A stretch of 58,678 nucleotides of DNA from positions 1 to 58,678 of the forward strand of contig CAINCQ010000039.1 in NCBI GenBank assembly GCA_903847095.1, given 5' to 3'. Position 1 is the first letter of the stretch; each line of letters opens with the position of its first letter. Source of the stretch: an uncultured bacterium. GTDB lineage: Bacteria; Patescibacteriota; Minisyncoccia; Minisyncoccales; UBA5738. A model generated the notes under the pieces. That model was not told where the DNA came from and searched no databases. It saw only the letters and a list, made by a program, of their open reading frames with translations. Of this stretch, positions 38,167 through 46,390 are shown piece by piece. The translations under genes were made by a program, and so were the position numbers.

Positions 38167-39066
38167 ATGGCTTCTTTATATACTCAAGCCGCCAGCAATA
38201 CTCAAAAAACCTGGATTTACCTTACCGGATTTTTTGGAGTGGTTATTTTTATCGGCTGGCTTGCTTCCTATCTATTGAACGACCCGGCGATAATATATTT
38301 CGCCGTGATCTTTGCCGTTGTCCAAAGTTTTGTCGCTTACTGGTTTTCCGACTCGATAGTGCTTTCGATGGCCAACGCGACGCCCATAGAGCAAAAAGAT
38401 AATCCCCAGCTTTACCGGCTGGTCGAGAATCTTTGCATTACCGCGGGGTTGCCCTTGCCCAAAATCTATATTATTAATGAGCGCCAGCCCAATGCTTTTG
38501 CCACCGGCCGCGATAAAAACCATGCCGTTATAGCGGTGACTACCGGTCTATTGGAGCGGTTGGAAAAAACGGAATTGGAGGGCGTGATCGCGCATGAGCT
38601 TTCCCATATCGGGAATCGGGATATGCTTTTAGGTACGGTTGTGGTCGTGTTGGTCGGCGTTATCGCCATTCTCTCGAATATGTTTTTAAGGGTAAGTTTT
38701 TTTGGCGGCGGAAAGCGCGATAACGACCGGGGAAATTCGGGACTTTTGTTTTTTCTCGGGTTGGTGGCTATGGTTTTAGCGCCGGTAATCGCCCAATTGA
38801 TCCAGCTGGCCATTTCGCGCAAACGCGAGTTTTTGGCTGATGCCGACGGGGCGCTTTTGACCAGATATCCCGAGGGTTTGGTCCGGGCCTTGGAAAAGAT
38901 TTCCAGCGATCCGAATCCCATGGATTCGGCTCACAATACGACTGCCCATCTATATATTGCCAATCCTTTGCGCGGCCAACAACTCAACAATTGGATGACC
39001 AAGCTGTTTTCAACACATCCCCCGATCGAAGAGCGCATAAAGGCTTTAATGGATCTATCGGTATAA
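38167..39066 (+). CDS. htpX: Zinc metalloprotease HtpX (M48)
   Basis: NAFATGRDKNHAVIAVTTGLLERLEKTELEGVIAHELSHIGNRDML. Confidence 0.95.
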   Translation: MASLYTQAASNTQKTWIYLTGFFGVVIFIGWLASYLLNDPAIIYFAVIFAVVQSFVAYWFSDSIVLSMANATPIEQKDNPQLYRLVENLCITAGLPLPKIYIINERQPNAFATGRDKNHAVIAVTTGLLERLEKTELEGVIAHELSHIGNRDMLLGTVVVVLVGVIAILSNMFLRVSFFGGGKRDNDRGNSGLLFFLGLVAMVLAPVIAQLIQLAISRKREFLADADGALLTRYPEGLVRALEKISSDPNPMDSAHNTTAHLYIANPLRGQQLNNWMTKLFSTHPPIEERIKALMDLSV

Positions 39067-39067
39067 T

Positions 39068-39859
39068 ATGAGCGATTTCGTTGCTATCGGAAAAAATTGC
39101 GTTGCGTCGGCCATGAAGGAGTTGCAAAAACTGGAAACAGTGAAGGCTTTGAACAACGAGCGCAACATTAAAACCAATGCCGATATGGCTTCCCACAATG
39201 CGGTTGTAAGAGAGCTGGAAAGATCCGGCTTATCCTGTGTTTTGTATTCCGAAGAGTCCAAAGACGCGATCAAGATCAACGGAGGAGATGAAAAGATCCA
39301 GATCCTGCTCGATCCCATCGACGGGACCGTTTTTTATCTGCGCGGTGAGATTTACTTTTGCGGGGTTGGTATGCTTTTCTTGGTTAGCGGAAATCCGAGT
39401 TATTCGTTTGTTGGTGATATCGCGAGCGGCGATCTTTATCATTGCGATGAATTTAAGTCTTATAAAAACGACAAACCGCTGAAAATGCTCCGGCACATCG
39501 AAGGCAAACCGATCATCGCCGGATGGGCGCCCTATAGGCTTCGCGCCCGGCGTTTATTCGAGGGATTGGCGGATCCGATCGAAAAGGATTATTTAATGTT
39601 CAATTTTGGTGGTTTGCTCCAAGCCGCCAAGATTGCCGACGGCCGGTACGATGCTTGGCTGGAGGTTAAATCAACTTCATTGTATGAAATGGCGGGAGCT
39701 CTTATCGCCGTGAGGGCGGGCGCTATTTGTTCCAATCTCCAGGGTCAGCCCTTGGAATGGGATCCGGGAAAAAAACAAACGGCGCTGGTTTCCCGGAACG
39801 AAAAAATCCACAACGATATTTTAACTGGTTTTAAGGGAAAGAACTACGAAACCGATTAG
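39068..39859 (+). CDS. Inositol monophosphatase family protein
   Basis: LLDPIDGTVFYLRGEIYFCGVGMLFL; SEESKDAIKI. Confidence 0.82.
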   Translation: MSDFVAIGKNCVASAMKELQKLETVKALNNERNIKTNADMASHNAVVRELERSGLSCVLYSEESKDAIKINGGDEKIQILLDPIDGTVFYLRGEIYFCGVGMLFLVSGNPSYSFVGDIASGDLYHCDEFKSYKNDKPLKMLRHIEGKPIIAGWAPYRLRARRLFEGLADPIEKDYLMFNFGGLLQAAKIADGRYDAWLEVKSTSLYEMAGALIAVRAGAICSNLQGQPLEWDPGKKQTALVSRNEKIHNDILTGFKGKNYETD

Positions 39860-39875
39860 CTTTATTCGATAAAAA

Positions 39876-39906
39876 AATACCGGGGTTTCCCCCGGTATTT
39901 TTTGAT
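39876..39906 (+). terminator. Bidirectional intrinsic terminator
   Basis: aaaaataccggggtttcccccggtattttttg. Confidence 0.85.
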
Positions 39907-39913
39907 TTACGGG

Positions 39914-40192
39914 TTATTCGGAAACTTCGGTTTCCGCCTGCATAAAAATATCGTTGATCGTAAGGGTTCCGTCGTTTCGCAGAACGATCGCTTCTTCCAA
40001 TTCGTCGCCGGGTTTCCAATTCTTGTTTAAGAGGGCATCCGGGCTTTTTACCGTTTCGTCCAGCGCCAGGTCGAACGTTCCGGCGCTGATCGTATTGTTT
40101 TGGGAGATTTCCCGGTCGGCAAAATAAGCATTCGTGGCCGTTATCATAGTGGCCAAGGCTAAAACAATAGTAAGGATAGATTTTTTGTTCAT
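39914..40192 (-). CDS. Short TasA/SipW-substrate-like secreted protein
   Basis: MNKKSILTIVLALATMITATNAYFADREISQNNTISAGTFDLAL. Confidence 0.65.
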   Translation of the reverse strand: MNKKSILTIVLALATMITATNAYFADREISQNNTISAGTFDLALDETVKSPDALLNKNWKPGDELEEAIVLRNDGTLTINDIFMQAETEVSE

Positions 40193-40283
40193 ATGTTTTA
40201 TGGGACATCATAATCATTTTTCTGAATTTATCAAGGGTTGATCCGGTTCCAACCAACAGTTGCTCCAAAATTTCCCTAAAACC

Positions 40284-40311
40284 TTGACTAAATATTATTA
40301 TCGGGTATTTT
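40284..40311 (+). promoter_or_regulatory. Promoter of array unit 1
   Basis: TTGACT-N16-TATTTT. Confidence 0.65.
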
Positions 40312-40341
40312 ATGATCAGCTCGTTTAATGGGAGTGTGTAT

Positions 40342-40848
40342 ATGTCGCTAAATTATCAGATCGACTATATCGTGAGCTGGGACGAACAGATGAAGGAAGA
40401 TTTGGAAAAATTTTGCGCAAAGGTTCAGAAATTAGGTGATGCCAGGAAAGATCAGATTGAATTACCCCCGGCTATGAGTTGGTGGGAGATCAATGTTTCC
40501 TGGTTGCCCGGCGTAAGAAAAGACCGCGTCGAAAGATACCGCAAAGCGCTGGTTTTGGACGTCGAACTTCAAAAATCCATATTCGAACTTCGAATAAGAA
40601 TTACTGAAAAACTTGATTTATTCGAGCAGGAATTTCAGGCAGCGGTAAAAAGTGCCGGTTGGGAAAGCGAGCCCGTTGAAGAAAAAGCGGCTATTCAGTC
40701 CGTATGGGACGCTTTCCGGGAATTCACGGACAAATTTAAGGATTACAATTGGTTTTTAAGGCTGGGCAGCGATCGGAAAAAAAGATCATTCCGCGAGCGG
40801 TATCCGGACGCGCATTATATTTATATCAACGCTTTATCCAATAGTTGA
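40342..40848 (+). CDS. Orphan alpha-helical protein, array unit 1 (paralog of unit 2)
   Basis: SWWEINVSWLPGVRKDRVERYRKA; DYNWFLRLGSDRKKRSFRERYPDAHYIYINAL; tgggag RBS. Confidence 0.75.
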   Translation: MSLNYQIDYIVSWDEQMKEDLEKFCAKVQKLGDARKDQIELPPAMSWWEINVSWLPGVRKDRVERYRKALVLDVELQKSIFELRIRITEKLDLFEQEFQAAVKSAGWESEPVEEKAAIQSVWDAFREFTDKFKDYNWFLRLGSDRKKRSFRERYPDAHYIYINALSNS

Positions 40849-40903
40849 CTTAGGAAGCAAGACGGAAAACCGTCTTTTTTTTGTTCCGGATTGCGTTAAA
40901 ACT

Positions 40904-40931
40904 TTGACAATTTTTGATTAATAGGTATTAT
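40904..40931 (+). promoter_or_regulatory. Promoter of array unit 2
   Basis: TTGACA-N16-TATTAT. Confidence 0.7.
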
Positions 40932-40959
40932 AACGGCAGTACATTTTAACGGAGGATAG

Positions 40960-41472
40960 ATGTCTCAAGAGCATATTATTGACTTGGTTGCGAGCTATGA
41001 CGACGAACTAAAAGATAATCTCGTGGAATATTGCCGCCAGGTCATAAGATTTTGGCAGGTAAAAGACCGGGGATTCGATCTTTTTATCACTATGGGATGG
41101 TGGGAGAGAAATATTACCTGGGTTCCTTTTGTCCGGAAGGACCGCTCCGAAGAATTTCGGGAATGCCGGAAGGAAGAAGCGAAATTATGCGCATCCATAA
41201 CGATACTCGAGAATCGGATCAAGGGAAAACTGGACGATTTTAAAGGAATACTCCACAGCGCGCTTGAACGTCTGAACGTTCAACAAAAGGACGGAAAAGA
41301 ATTTCAGGCCGTTGGCGCCGTTTTACAGGCGTTCCAGGAATTTTCGAAAAAATTCTCGGGTTATAACTGGTTTTTGCGCTTTGAAAAAAATGAAACGAGC
41401 CTGTCTTTCAGCCAACGGTATCCGGATGCTCGGGCTATCTACCGGAGCGTCTTAGCCAAGCCGGACAGCTGA
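40960..41472 (+). CDS. Orphan alpha-helical protein, array unit 2 (paralog of unit 1)
   Basis: GWWERNITWVPFVRKDRSEEFRECR; GYNWFLRFEKNETSLSFSQRYPDARAIYRSVL; ggagga RBS. Confidence 0.78.
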   Translation: MSQEHIIDLVASYDDELKDNLVEYCRQVIRFWQVKDRGFDLFITMGWWERNITWVPFVRKDRSEEFRECRKEEAKLCASITILENRIKGKLDDFKGILHSALERLNVQQKDGKEFQAVGAVLQAFQEFSKKFSGYNWFLRFEKNETSLSFSQRYPDARAIYRSVLAKPDS

Positions 41473-41530
41473 AATTTTTATGTTAGATCGAGACGGTAAA
41501 AACCGTCTTTTTTTGTTGCGTAATTTAGCC

Positions 41531-41558
41531 TTGACATTTTATAAATTTATGCTAGAAT
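41531..41558 (+). promoter_or_regulatory. Promoter of array unit 3
   Basis: TTGACA-N16-TAGAAT. Confidence 0.7.
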
Positions 41559-41589
41559 AAGGATAGTATTTTGTCAGAATGGAGGATTA

Positions 41590-42099
41590 ATGCCAGACAC
41601 ATTGGAAGTGGTAACGCGAGTTAACGAGGACAACAAACGCATCGTAAAAAAGATAAGGCAATATTTTGTCGCGTTCTTTGACGCCCATAAGCTGCAAACA
41701 GAGATCCAGGCCATGGAGGATTCCATGAAAATACTGGAGCTGAAAGTCGGCGGTATTGAGTTTTTCGCCATGTATGTAGTTGGGAGAAACCAGCCGGGAT
41801 TTATCAACGATATGAAAGAGCAGTTAAGAGACAATCACGATTCTCTGGCCCATGAGCGCGACAGTATCGTGGCAGATCTTGACTTCAATATCCGGCAGCT
41901 CGATTTTGCGCGCACAGGGCTGGAGTCTGATACTCCGGAATTGATTGCACTGAATGTAGCGATCGAGAAGCTGGGCGCGTTTGCTTGGGCCTTCAAAGAT
42001 TCGCGGGCCGATATGATGGACCTTTTCGCGGTCCCCGACGTGCTAAAGATCTTTAACGAGAAAGCGGCAGAGGTTTCCACAAAAGGAGGAAAAGCTTAA
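41590..42099 (+). CDS. Orphan alpha-helical protein, array unit 3
   Basis: tggagga RBS + ATG; agaggcgattcaaacgcctctttt terminator after stop. Confidence 0.75.
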   Translation: MPDTLEVVTRVNEDNKRIVKKIRQYFVAFFDAHKLQTEIQAMEDSMKILELKVGGIEFFAMYVVGRNQPGFINDMKEQLRDNHDSLAHERDSIVADLDFNIRQLDFARTGLESDTPELIALNVAIEKLGAFAWAFKDSRADMMDLFAVPDVLKIFNEKAAEVSTKGGKA

Positions 42100-42141
42100 A
42101 GAGGCGATTCAAACGCCTCTTTTGTTTTTGGGCCGGGGGAA

Positions 42142-42169
42142 TTGACAAAAAGGCCGGGTTGTATAATAT
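42142..42169 (+). promoter_or_regulatory. Promoter of array unit 4 (putative ncRNA)
   Basis: TTGACA-N16-TAATAT (or N14-TATAAT). Confidence 0.65.
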
Positions 42170-42175
42170 GGAAAT

Positions 42176-42408
42176 AGCTCTTTGCCGCTCTTAGCCGGCG
42201 GAATGAAGCGCATAGTCCGATTATCCGATTCATTCCACCGGCCAGGAGTCAGGAACATTAGCGTCACTCAAACCAACTTCCCTCCAAGGAAAGGTTTCCA
42301 AGAATGTTCTTGGAGAAAGGCCGGGAGTCAATTCATGACGAGCCGCGTTTACGCGGCGGAAACCTTTCCCCACTATCCATAGGAGGAGCTTAACGCTCCT
42401 TTTTTGCT
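42176..42408 (+). ncRNA. Candidate structured ncRNA, array unit 4
   Basis: Promoter at 42142, terminator aggagc-ttaac-gctcctttttt, no convincing ORF; paired segments ccggcggaatgaa/ttcattccaccgg, ggaaaggtttcc/ggaaacctttcc, ccaagaatgttcttgg, gccgcgtttacgcggc. Confidence 0.5.
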
Positions 42409-42412
42409 TCTA

Positions 42413-42440
42413 TTGACAGGTTTCAAGCAATATTTTATTA
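42413..42440 (+). promoter_or_regulatory. Promoter of array unit 5
   Basis: TTGACA-N16-TTATTA. Confidence 0.6.
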
Positions 42441-42475
42441 TCCAGCCAGTATCTTTAAAAACAAAAGGTGTTAAA

Positions 42476-43231
42476 TTGACTGATGAAATCGAATGGGATG
42501 AGATTTTTGTGGAAGAAATCGTTTCCAAGATCGTGGAGCTGGATAAGGGCATTAAACAACAATTTACGGAAATAGGTACGGCAATGCGCCAGATCATGGT
42601 AAGCGACCGGCGAATGAACGATGCCTTGAGCCAATCTAACGTTCTGGAGCGTTTTATCTGGGATCTTAATCATGAACTTGCCGGTCTTGTAGGCAGGTCT
42701 ATTCCGGGGAATTTGGCCTTGCAACGGTCGTACGCTCTTTACCGGAAAAGGATTCAGGCGGAGAAGGATATCGAGAACGGTATCGACAGTATTGGTTCTT
42801 TTATCCGGCACCTGATCGAAGCGCTGAACGATACGGTTTTAAGAGAATATCTGCCCCCCGAATATCTTCACCACGTTGATTCGTTATCCGGGGATTTTGA
42901 TATTTTTCGGCTGCAGGTCGCGCAATTGGAACAGTATACTTCAAGGGGTTCAAAAATAGTGCCGAGCGAAGCGGATATGGCTGTGTTTATGAATCTAAGG
43001 AAAGAAAATCCTTCCAATAGCCCGGCTTTTCTCGATTTGGCCGCCTACCTTAAGATGGAAGGCCGGCACATCGATTCCAGTGTTAAAGAAAATGCGGAAC
43101 AAAAAAGGCGGCGTTTTAAAGAAGAGCAGAACTCCATCAGTCAGCGATTCGCGAAAGGAGTTAGCGATGCGGCTTTAAGCGCGGCGTTCAACAATGTCGG
43201 TATCGATCCGTTTAAAGCGATTGATTTCTAA
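42476..43231 (+). CDS. Orphan alpha-helical protein, array unit 5 (TTG start likely)
   Basis: aaaggtg RBS before ttgactgatgaaatc; aaggcgcataaaacgcctttttc terminator. Confidence 0.7.
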   Translation: MTDEIEWDEIFVEEIVSKIVELDKGIKQQFTEIGTAMRQIMVSDRRMNDALSQSNVLERFIWDLNHELAGLVGRSIPGNLALQRSYALYRKRIQAEKDIENGIDSIGSFIRHLIEALNDTVLREYLPPEYLHHVDSLSGDFDIFRLQVAQLEQYTSRGSKIVPSEADMAVFMNLRKENPSNSPAFLDLAAYLKMEGRHIDSSVKENAEQKRRRFKEEQNSISQRFAKGVSDAALSAAFNNVGIDPFKAIDF

Positions 43232-43329
43232 GGCGCATAAAACGCCTTTTTCTTTTACCGATTAGTTGACAAATTTACTAAATAGTGTATTGTATATGAC
43301 AGTTCTTAAAAGGCGAGGTTTGATATGAG

Positions 43330-43920
43330 ATGAGGCTGAAAAACGCAGATGATCCGGATTTCGATTCGGAACTGGAAAAGGCAAAGCTCGAAGCGGTAAA
43401 GATCGAGCACCTGGTTTACCGGCTGCTTCGTTCGATCAAGGACTTGAATACCGAGGCCCGCCATGCGTATCTGGTCTATCGCATTAGACATATCGAGCAT
43501 TTATTTTCGGATACGGAAGGTAAAAAGTGGGGGGAATTATCCGAAAAAGGAACGAGCGAGGCAGTGAAGGCATACAAATTAATGGCTGGCCTTATGCCGG
43601 AACTCGACGGGATTCTCAAGGTTTTCGGGGAAAGATTCGAATCTCAGGACCGCGATGATTATGCCAGCATGTCTCTGGTGGTTGCCGAGGTGATTAAGAA
43701 TTTCGGCCAATGGAAATGGTGGCGTATTTTTTCCAAAGTTCTCCGCGATGAAGAATTGGCCGAACTGGGGACCTACTTGCTCCTGAAAGCCGTTGAGAGC
43801 GGCTATGTCTACGGCGACAAGATTCCGATGGAAAAACGCCAAAATCATATCCGTTTATTTCTTGGATTGAAAACCGCCAACCTACCGGCTTCATGCCCCA
43901 TATCTTCGGCAGGAACCTGA
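43330..43920 (+). CDS. Orphan alpha-helical protein, array unit 6
   Basis: TTGACA at 43266; aggcgagg RBS; terminator aacacgcataaattgcgtgtttttt. Confidence 0.7.
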   Translation: MRLKNADDPDFDSELEKAKLEAVKIEHLVYRLLRSIKDLNTEARHAYLVYRIRHIEHLFSDTEGKKWGELSEKGTSEAVKAYKLMAGLMPELDGILKVFGERFESQDRDDYASMSLVVAEVIKNFGQWKWWRIFSKVLRDEELAELGTYLLLKAVESGYVYGDKIPMEKRQNHIRLFLGLKTANLPASCPISSAGT

Positions 43921-43980
43921 TCAAAAAAACAACACGCATAAATTGCGTGTTTTTTCTTTGGCGGAAATTACCAATAAAGT

Positions 43981-44610
43981 TCATTTGGACCTCAAATTCA
44001 TTTCTATGGCCTTCAACTGGTTTTCAAACCCATTATCCATGTTAAAAATTTCCAACCCGTATTTTTTTGCTTCCTTTTCGAAATAATGAGAATATTCGGC
44101 TATCATCGTTGCGATTAGTCCGAAAGTGGCCTCATTCTTTGTTTTCCGTATTATCCAATCAGCCGGTGTTGTTGATTTGTGAATGTCTCGGATAAACTTT
44201 TGTTCGTCAGATTTTATCAGGAAAACCGCTTTGACGTATTCCTTGCCTAATTTTTTTAAGATGCGATCCGCTATCTCAGGAGTGACCTGATACCCTTCGA
44301 CAATAAAATCATCTTTGTCGGCCAGGTACGTTTCGGCTATCATGCTAATGGCGTCATAAGAGGTTTTTCCCTGAGCGATATAATTTTTAATAATTTGTCG
44401 CGGAGAGTGTTTTGAATAAAATTCGTCATTGCTCTCTCCTCGCGAATAGCTATGGGGAAAAAGCGAAGCGTGGTCGTTCTTCGGCGAATATGCCCAGACT
44501 ATATTTTGAAGCGTATCAGCCGAAATCCAAGAGATCCGATACTCTTGGGCTAATTTTTTGGCTAGAGTTGTTTTGCCGCATTTGGGCGGGCCACCTATCA
44601 AATAGATCAA
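43981..44610 (-). CDS. P-loop kinase-like NTPase (zeta toxin / 2-phosphoglycerate kinase-like)
   Basis: MIYLIGGPPKCGKTTLAKKLAQEYRISWISADTLQNIV Walker A. Confidence 0.7.
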   Translation of the reverse strand: MIYLIGGPPKCGKTTLAKKLAQEYRISWISADTLQNIVWAYSPKNDHASLFPHSYSRGESNDEFYSKHSPRQIIKNYIAQGKTSYDAISMIAETYLADKDDFIVEGYQVTPEIADRILKKLGKEYVKAVFLIKSDEQKFIRDIHKSTTPADWIIRKTKNEATFGLIATMIAEYSHYFEKEAKKYGLEIFNMDNGFENQLKAIEMNLRSK

Positions 44611-44644
44611 ATTATTTAAATGGATCTTTTATAGAAACTGTTCT

Positions 44645-44732
44645 TGGCGGAGGGGGCGAGATTTGAACTCGCGATACCTTTCGGCATACCCCGCATCCTG
44701 CGGGGCGCACTCGGCCGCTATGCGACCCCATT
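44645..44732 (-). pseudogene. Degenerate duplicate of tRNA-Ser(GGA)
   Basis: Identical to the intact copy in D/variable/T regions and CCA, but 5' acceptor aatgggg cannot fully pair with ccccctcc, and anticodon arm replaced by ccccgcaggatgcgggg. Confidence 0.7.
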
Positions 44733-44758
44733 CAAGGGTATTGTATGGCAACTGTTCT

Positions 44759-44846
44759 TGGCGGAGGGGGCGAGATTTGAACTCGCGATACCTTTCGGCA
44801 TACACGCTTTCCAAGCGTGCGCACTCGGCCGCTATGCGACCCCTCC
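44759..44846 (-). tRNA. tRNA-Ser(GGA), CCA encoded
   Basis: GGAGGGGTCGCATAGCGGCCGAGTGCGCACGC-TTGGAAA-GCGTGTATGCCGAAAGGTATCGCGAGTTCAAATCTCGCCCCCTCCGCCA. Confidence 0.95.
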
Positions 44847-44857
44847 GCAGAGAACAG

Positions 44858-45103
44858 TTAGCGTTTTGAAATTAGATTTTTAAAAGCGATGCCGCCCTTA
44901 TACGATTTAATTTCTTTTTCTCTCTTCATTGACGCCTTTTTATTATTGAATTCTTCGCTGTAAATCAATTTCCAGGGTCTTCCTAATTTCGTTGAGCGAC
45001 TGGAACCGCGACTATGAGCTTCCAGCCTGTTGGCGATGTTGGATGTGTAGCCGATATAGTATCTATTGCTTTTTTGGCTTTGTAAAATGTATATATAATA
45101 CAT
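44858..45103 (-). CDS. GIY-YIG nuclease family protein
   Basis: MYYIYILQSQKSNRYYIGYTSNIANRLEAH..RPWKLIYSEEF. Confidence 0.92.
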   Translation of the reverse strand: MYYIYILQSQKSNRYYIGYTSNIANRLEAHSRGSSRSTKLGRPWKLIYSEEFNNKKASMKREKEIKSYKGGIAFKNLISKR

Positions 45104-45237
45104 TATCGCGATTCTCTCCAATAATGTACGTATCATAGTAAAATATGGGTAATTTTTCAAGGTTTTTGAGGAATTTAGCGGATTTTGTTTTTGTTTGAAA
45201 TCTTGTCATCCGGCTCAATTTGATTTAAAACTAAGGA

Positions 45238-46149
45238 ATGATGGCAATAATATCCGAGGCGTTCAACGATACGGCGAAAATTGTGCCGCTTCTTTTGGCG
45301 ATATACGTCGGTATCGAGCTTTTCGAATATAAGTTCGGGAGCGCTATTATTGGCAAGGTAAAGAAAGCGGGAGCGTATGGTCCGTTGATCGGAGCGTTGG
45401 CGGGTATTTTTCCCCAGTGCGGGTTTTCGGTGATCGCTACCGCCCTTTATACCCAAAGGCTGGCCACGATCGGGACTTTGCTGGCGATATATTTGTCCAC
45501 TTCCGATGAAGCGTTGCCGATACTTCTTTCGCGCCCGGATAAGGTTGCTATCGTTTTGCCGCTGATCGCGACCAAATTGCTTATCGCTTTGATCGCCGGA
45601 TACGCGATCGATCTTGCTTTTCGGAAATACAATAAAAAAACCCTGGCGCATATCTATGATTACGCTCAAGGCGCCGATGATTTGACCCACCACCACGAAG
45701 CGGCGCTTGAAACCCAGGCTTGTTGCGGCCATAGCGCCAATGCCGCGTCAAAAAAATTCAACACGACCGAAATCCTGCTTCATCCGGTATTGCATACCCT
45801 AAAAATCTTTGTTTTCATCTTCGCGATAACTTTGGCCATAAATTTTTCCGTCCAGCGGATCGGAGAAGACACGATAGGCGGATTTTTATCCGCGAACGCG
45901 TTTTTGGGACCGTTTTTGGCCGCGTTGATCGGCCTGATACCGAATTGCGCGGCATCGGTTGCCATAACCGAGTTTTATCTCAAGGGATTGATTACTTATG
46001 GTACGGCAGTAGCCGGATTGAGTGCCAGCGCCGGCTTGGGGATTTTGGTACTGATCAAGGAAGAAAAAGACAAGAGAAATGTTATGGTGGTTATAGGATT
46101 GCTTTTTGGCGTCAGCGTGATCGCGGGACTATTGATCCAATATTTGTAG
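45238..46149 (+). CDS. Putative 10-TM heavy-metal/manganese exporter (ArsP_2-like)
   Basis: GPLIGALAGIFPQCGFSVIATALY..LSTSDEALPI..GPFLAALIGLIPNCAASVAITEFYL; His-rich loop. Confidence 0.72.
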   Translation: MMAIISEAFNDTAKIVPLLLAIYVGIELFEYKFGSAIIGKVKKAGAYGPLIGALAGIFPQCGFSVIATALYTQRLATIGTLLAIYLSTSDEALPILLSRPDKVAIVLPLIATKLLIALIAGYAIDLAFRKYNKKTLAHIYDYAQGADDLTHHHEAALETQACCGHSANAASKKFNTTEILLHPVLHTLKIFVFIFAITLAINFSVQRIGEDTIGGFLSANAFLGPFLAALIGLIPNCAASVAITEFYLKGLITYGTAVAGLSASAGLGILVLIKEEKDKRNVMVVIGLLFGVSVIAGLLIQYL

Positions 46150-46333
46150 GGTAAGCAGAGGGGGAAATTCTTATGCCGCGAGGGTTTTTGTTCCAAAAAG
46201 GCTTTCTGGGAACATCAGCGACCAAAGGATTTCTGACCTGGTGGCGCTTTTTGTTTGGGCTTCGTCTATGTTTGGCAAACCAAATTTCAGCAACTGTCGC
46301 GGCCAACGATCGAAGCTTTGCTTCGGTCTTTTT

Positions 46334-46361
46334 TTGACATTTTATCTATTAGGATTAAGAT
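46334..46361 (+). promoter_or_regulatory. Promoter of orphan secreted protein unit
   Basis: TTGACA-N16-TAAGAT. Confidence 0.65.
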
Positions 46362-46390
46362 ACAAATGCGGTTTTCCGCGAGGGATAGTC

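Noticed and set aside
42235-42262. Cobalamin-riboswitch B12-box-like string ccaggagtcagg
   Set aside because: Does not match the conserved AGYCAGGAGACC box and the other riboswitch helices are not evident.
42182-42382. 66-aa ORF MPLLAGGMKRIVRLSDSFHRPG...
   Set aside because: Non-ATG start or weak RBS, composition driven by the long inverted repeats; kept only as an alternative to the ncRNA hypothesis.
40284-43950. Interpretation of the orphan array as an integron cassette array
   Set aside because: No tyrosine integrase and no attC-like sites seen; the hairpins after the ORFs are short terminators with T tracts and differ in sequence, and each unit has its own promoter.
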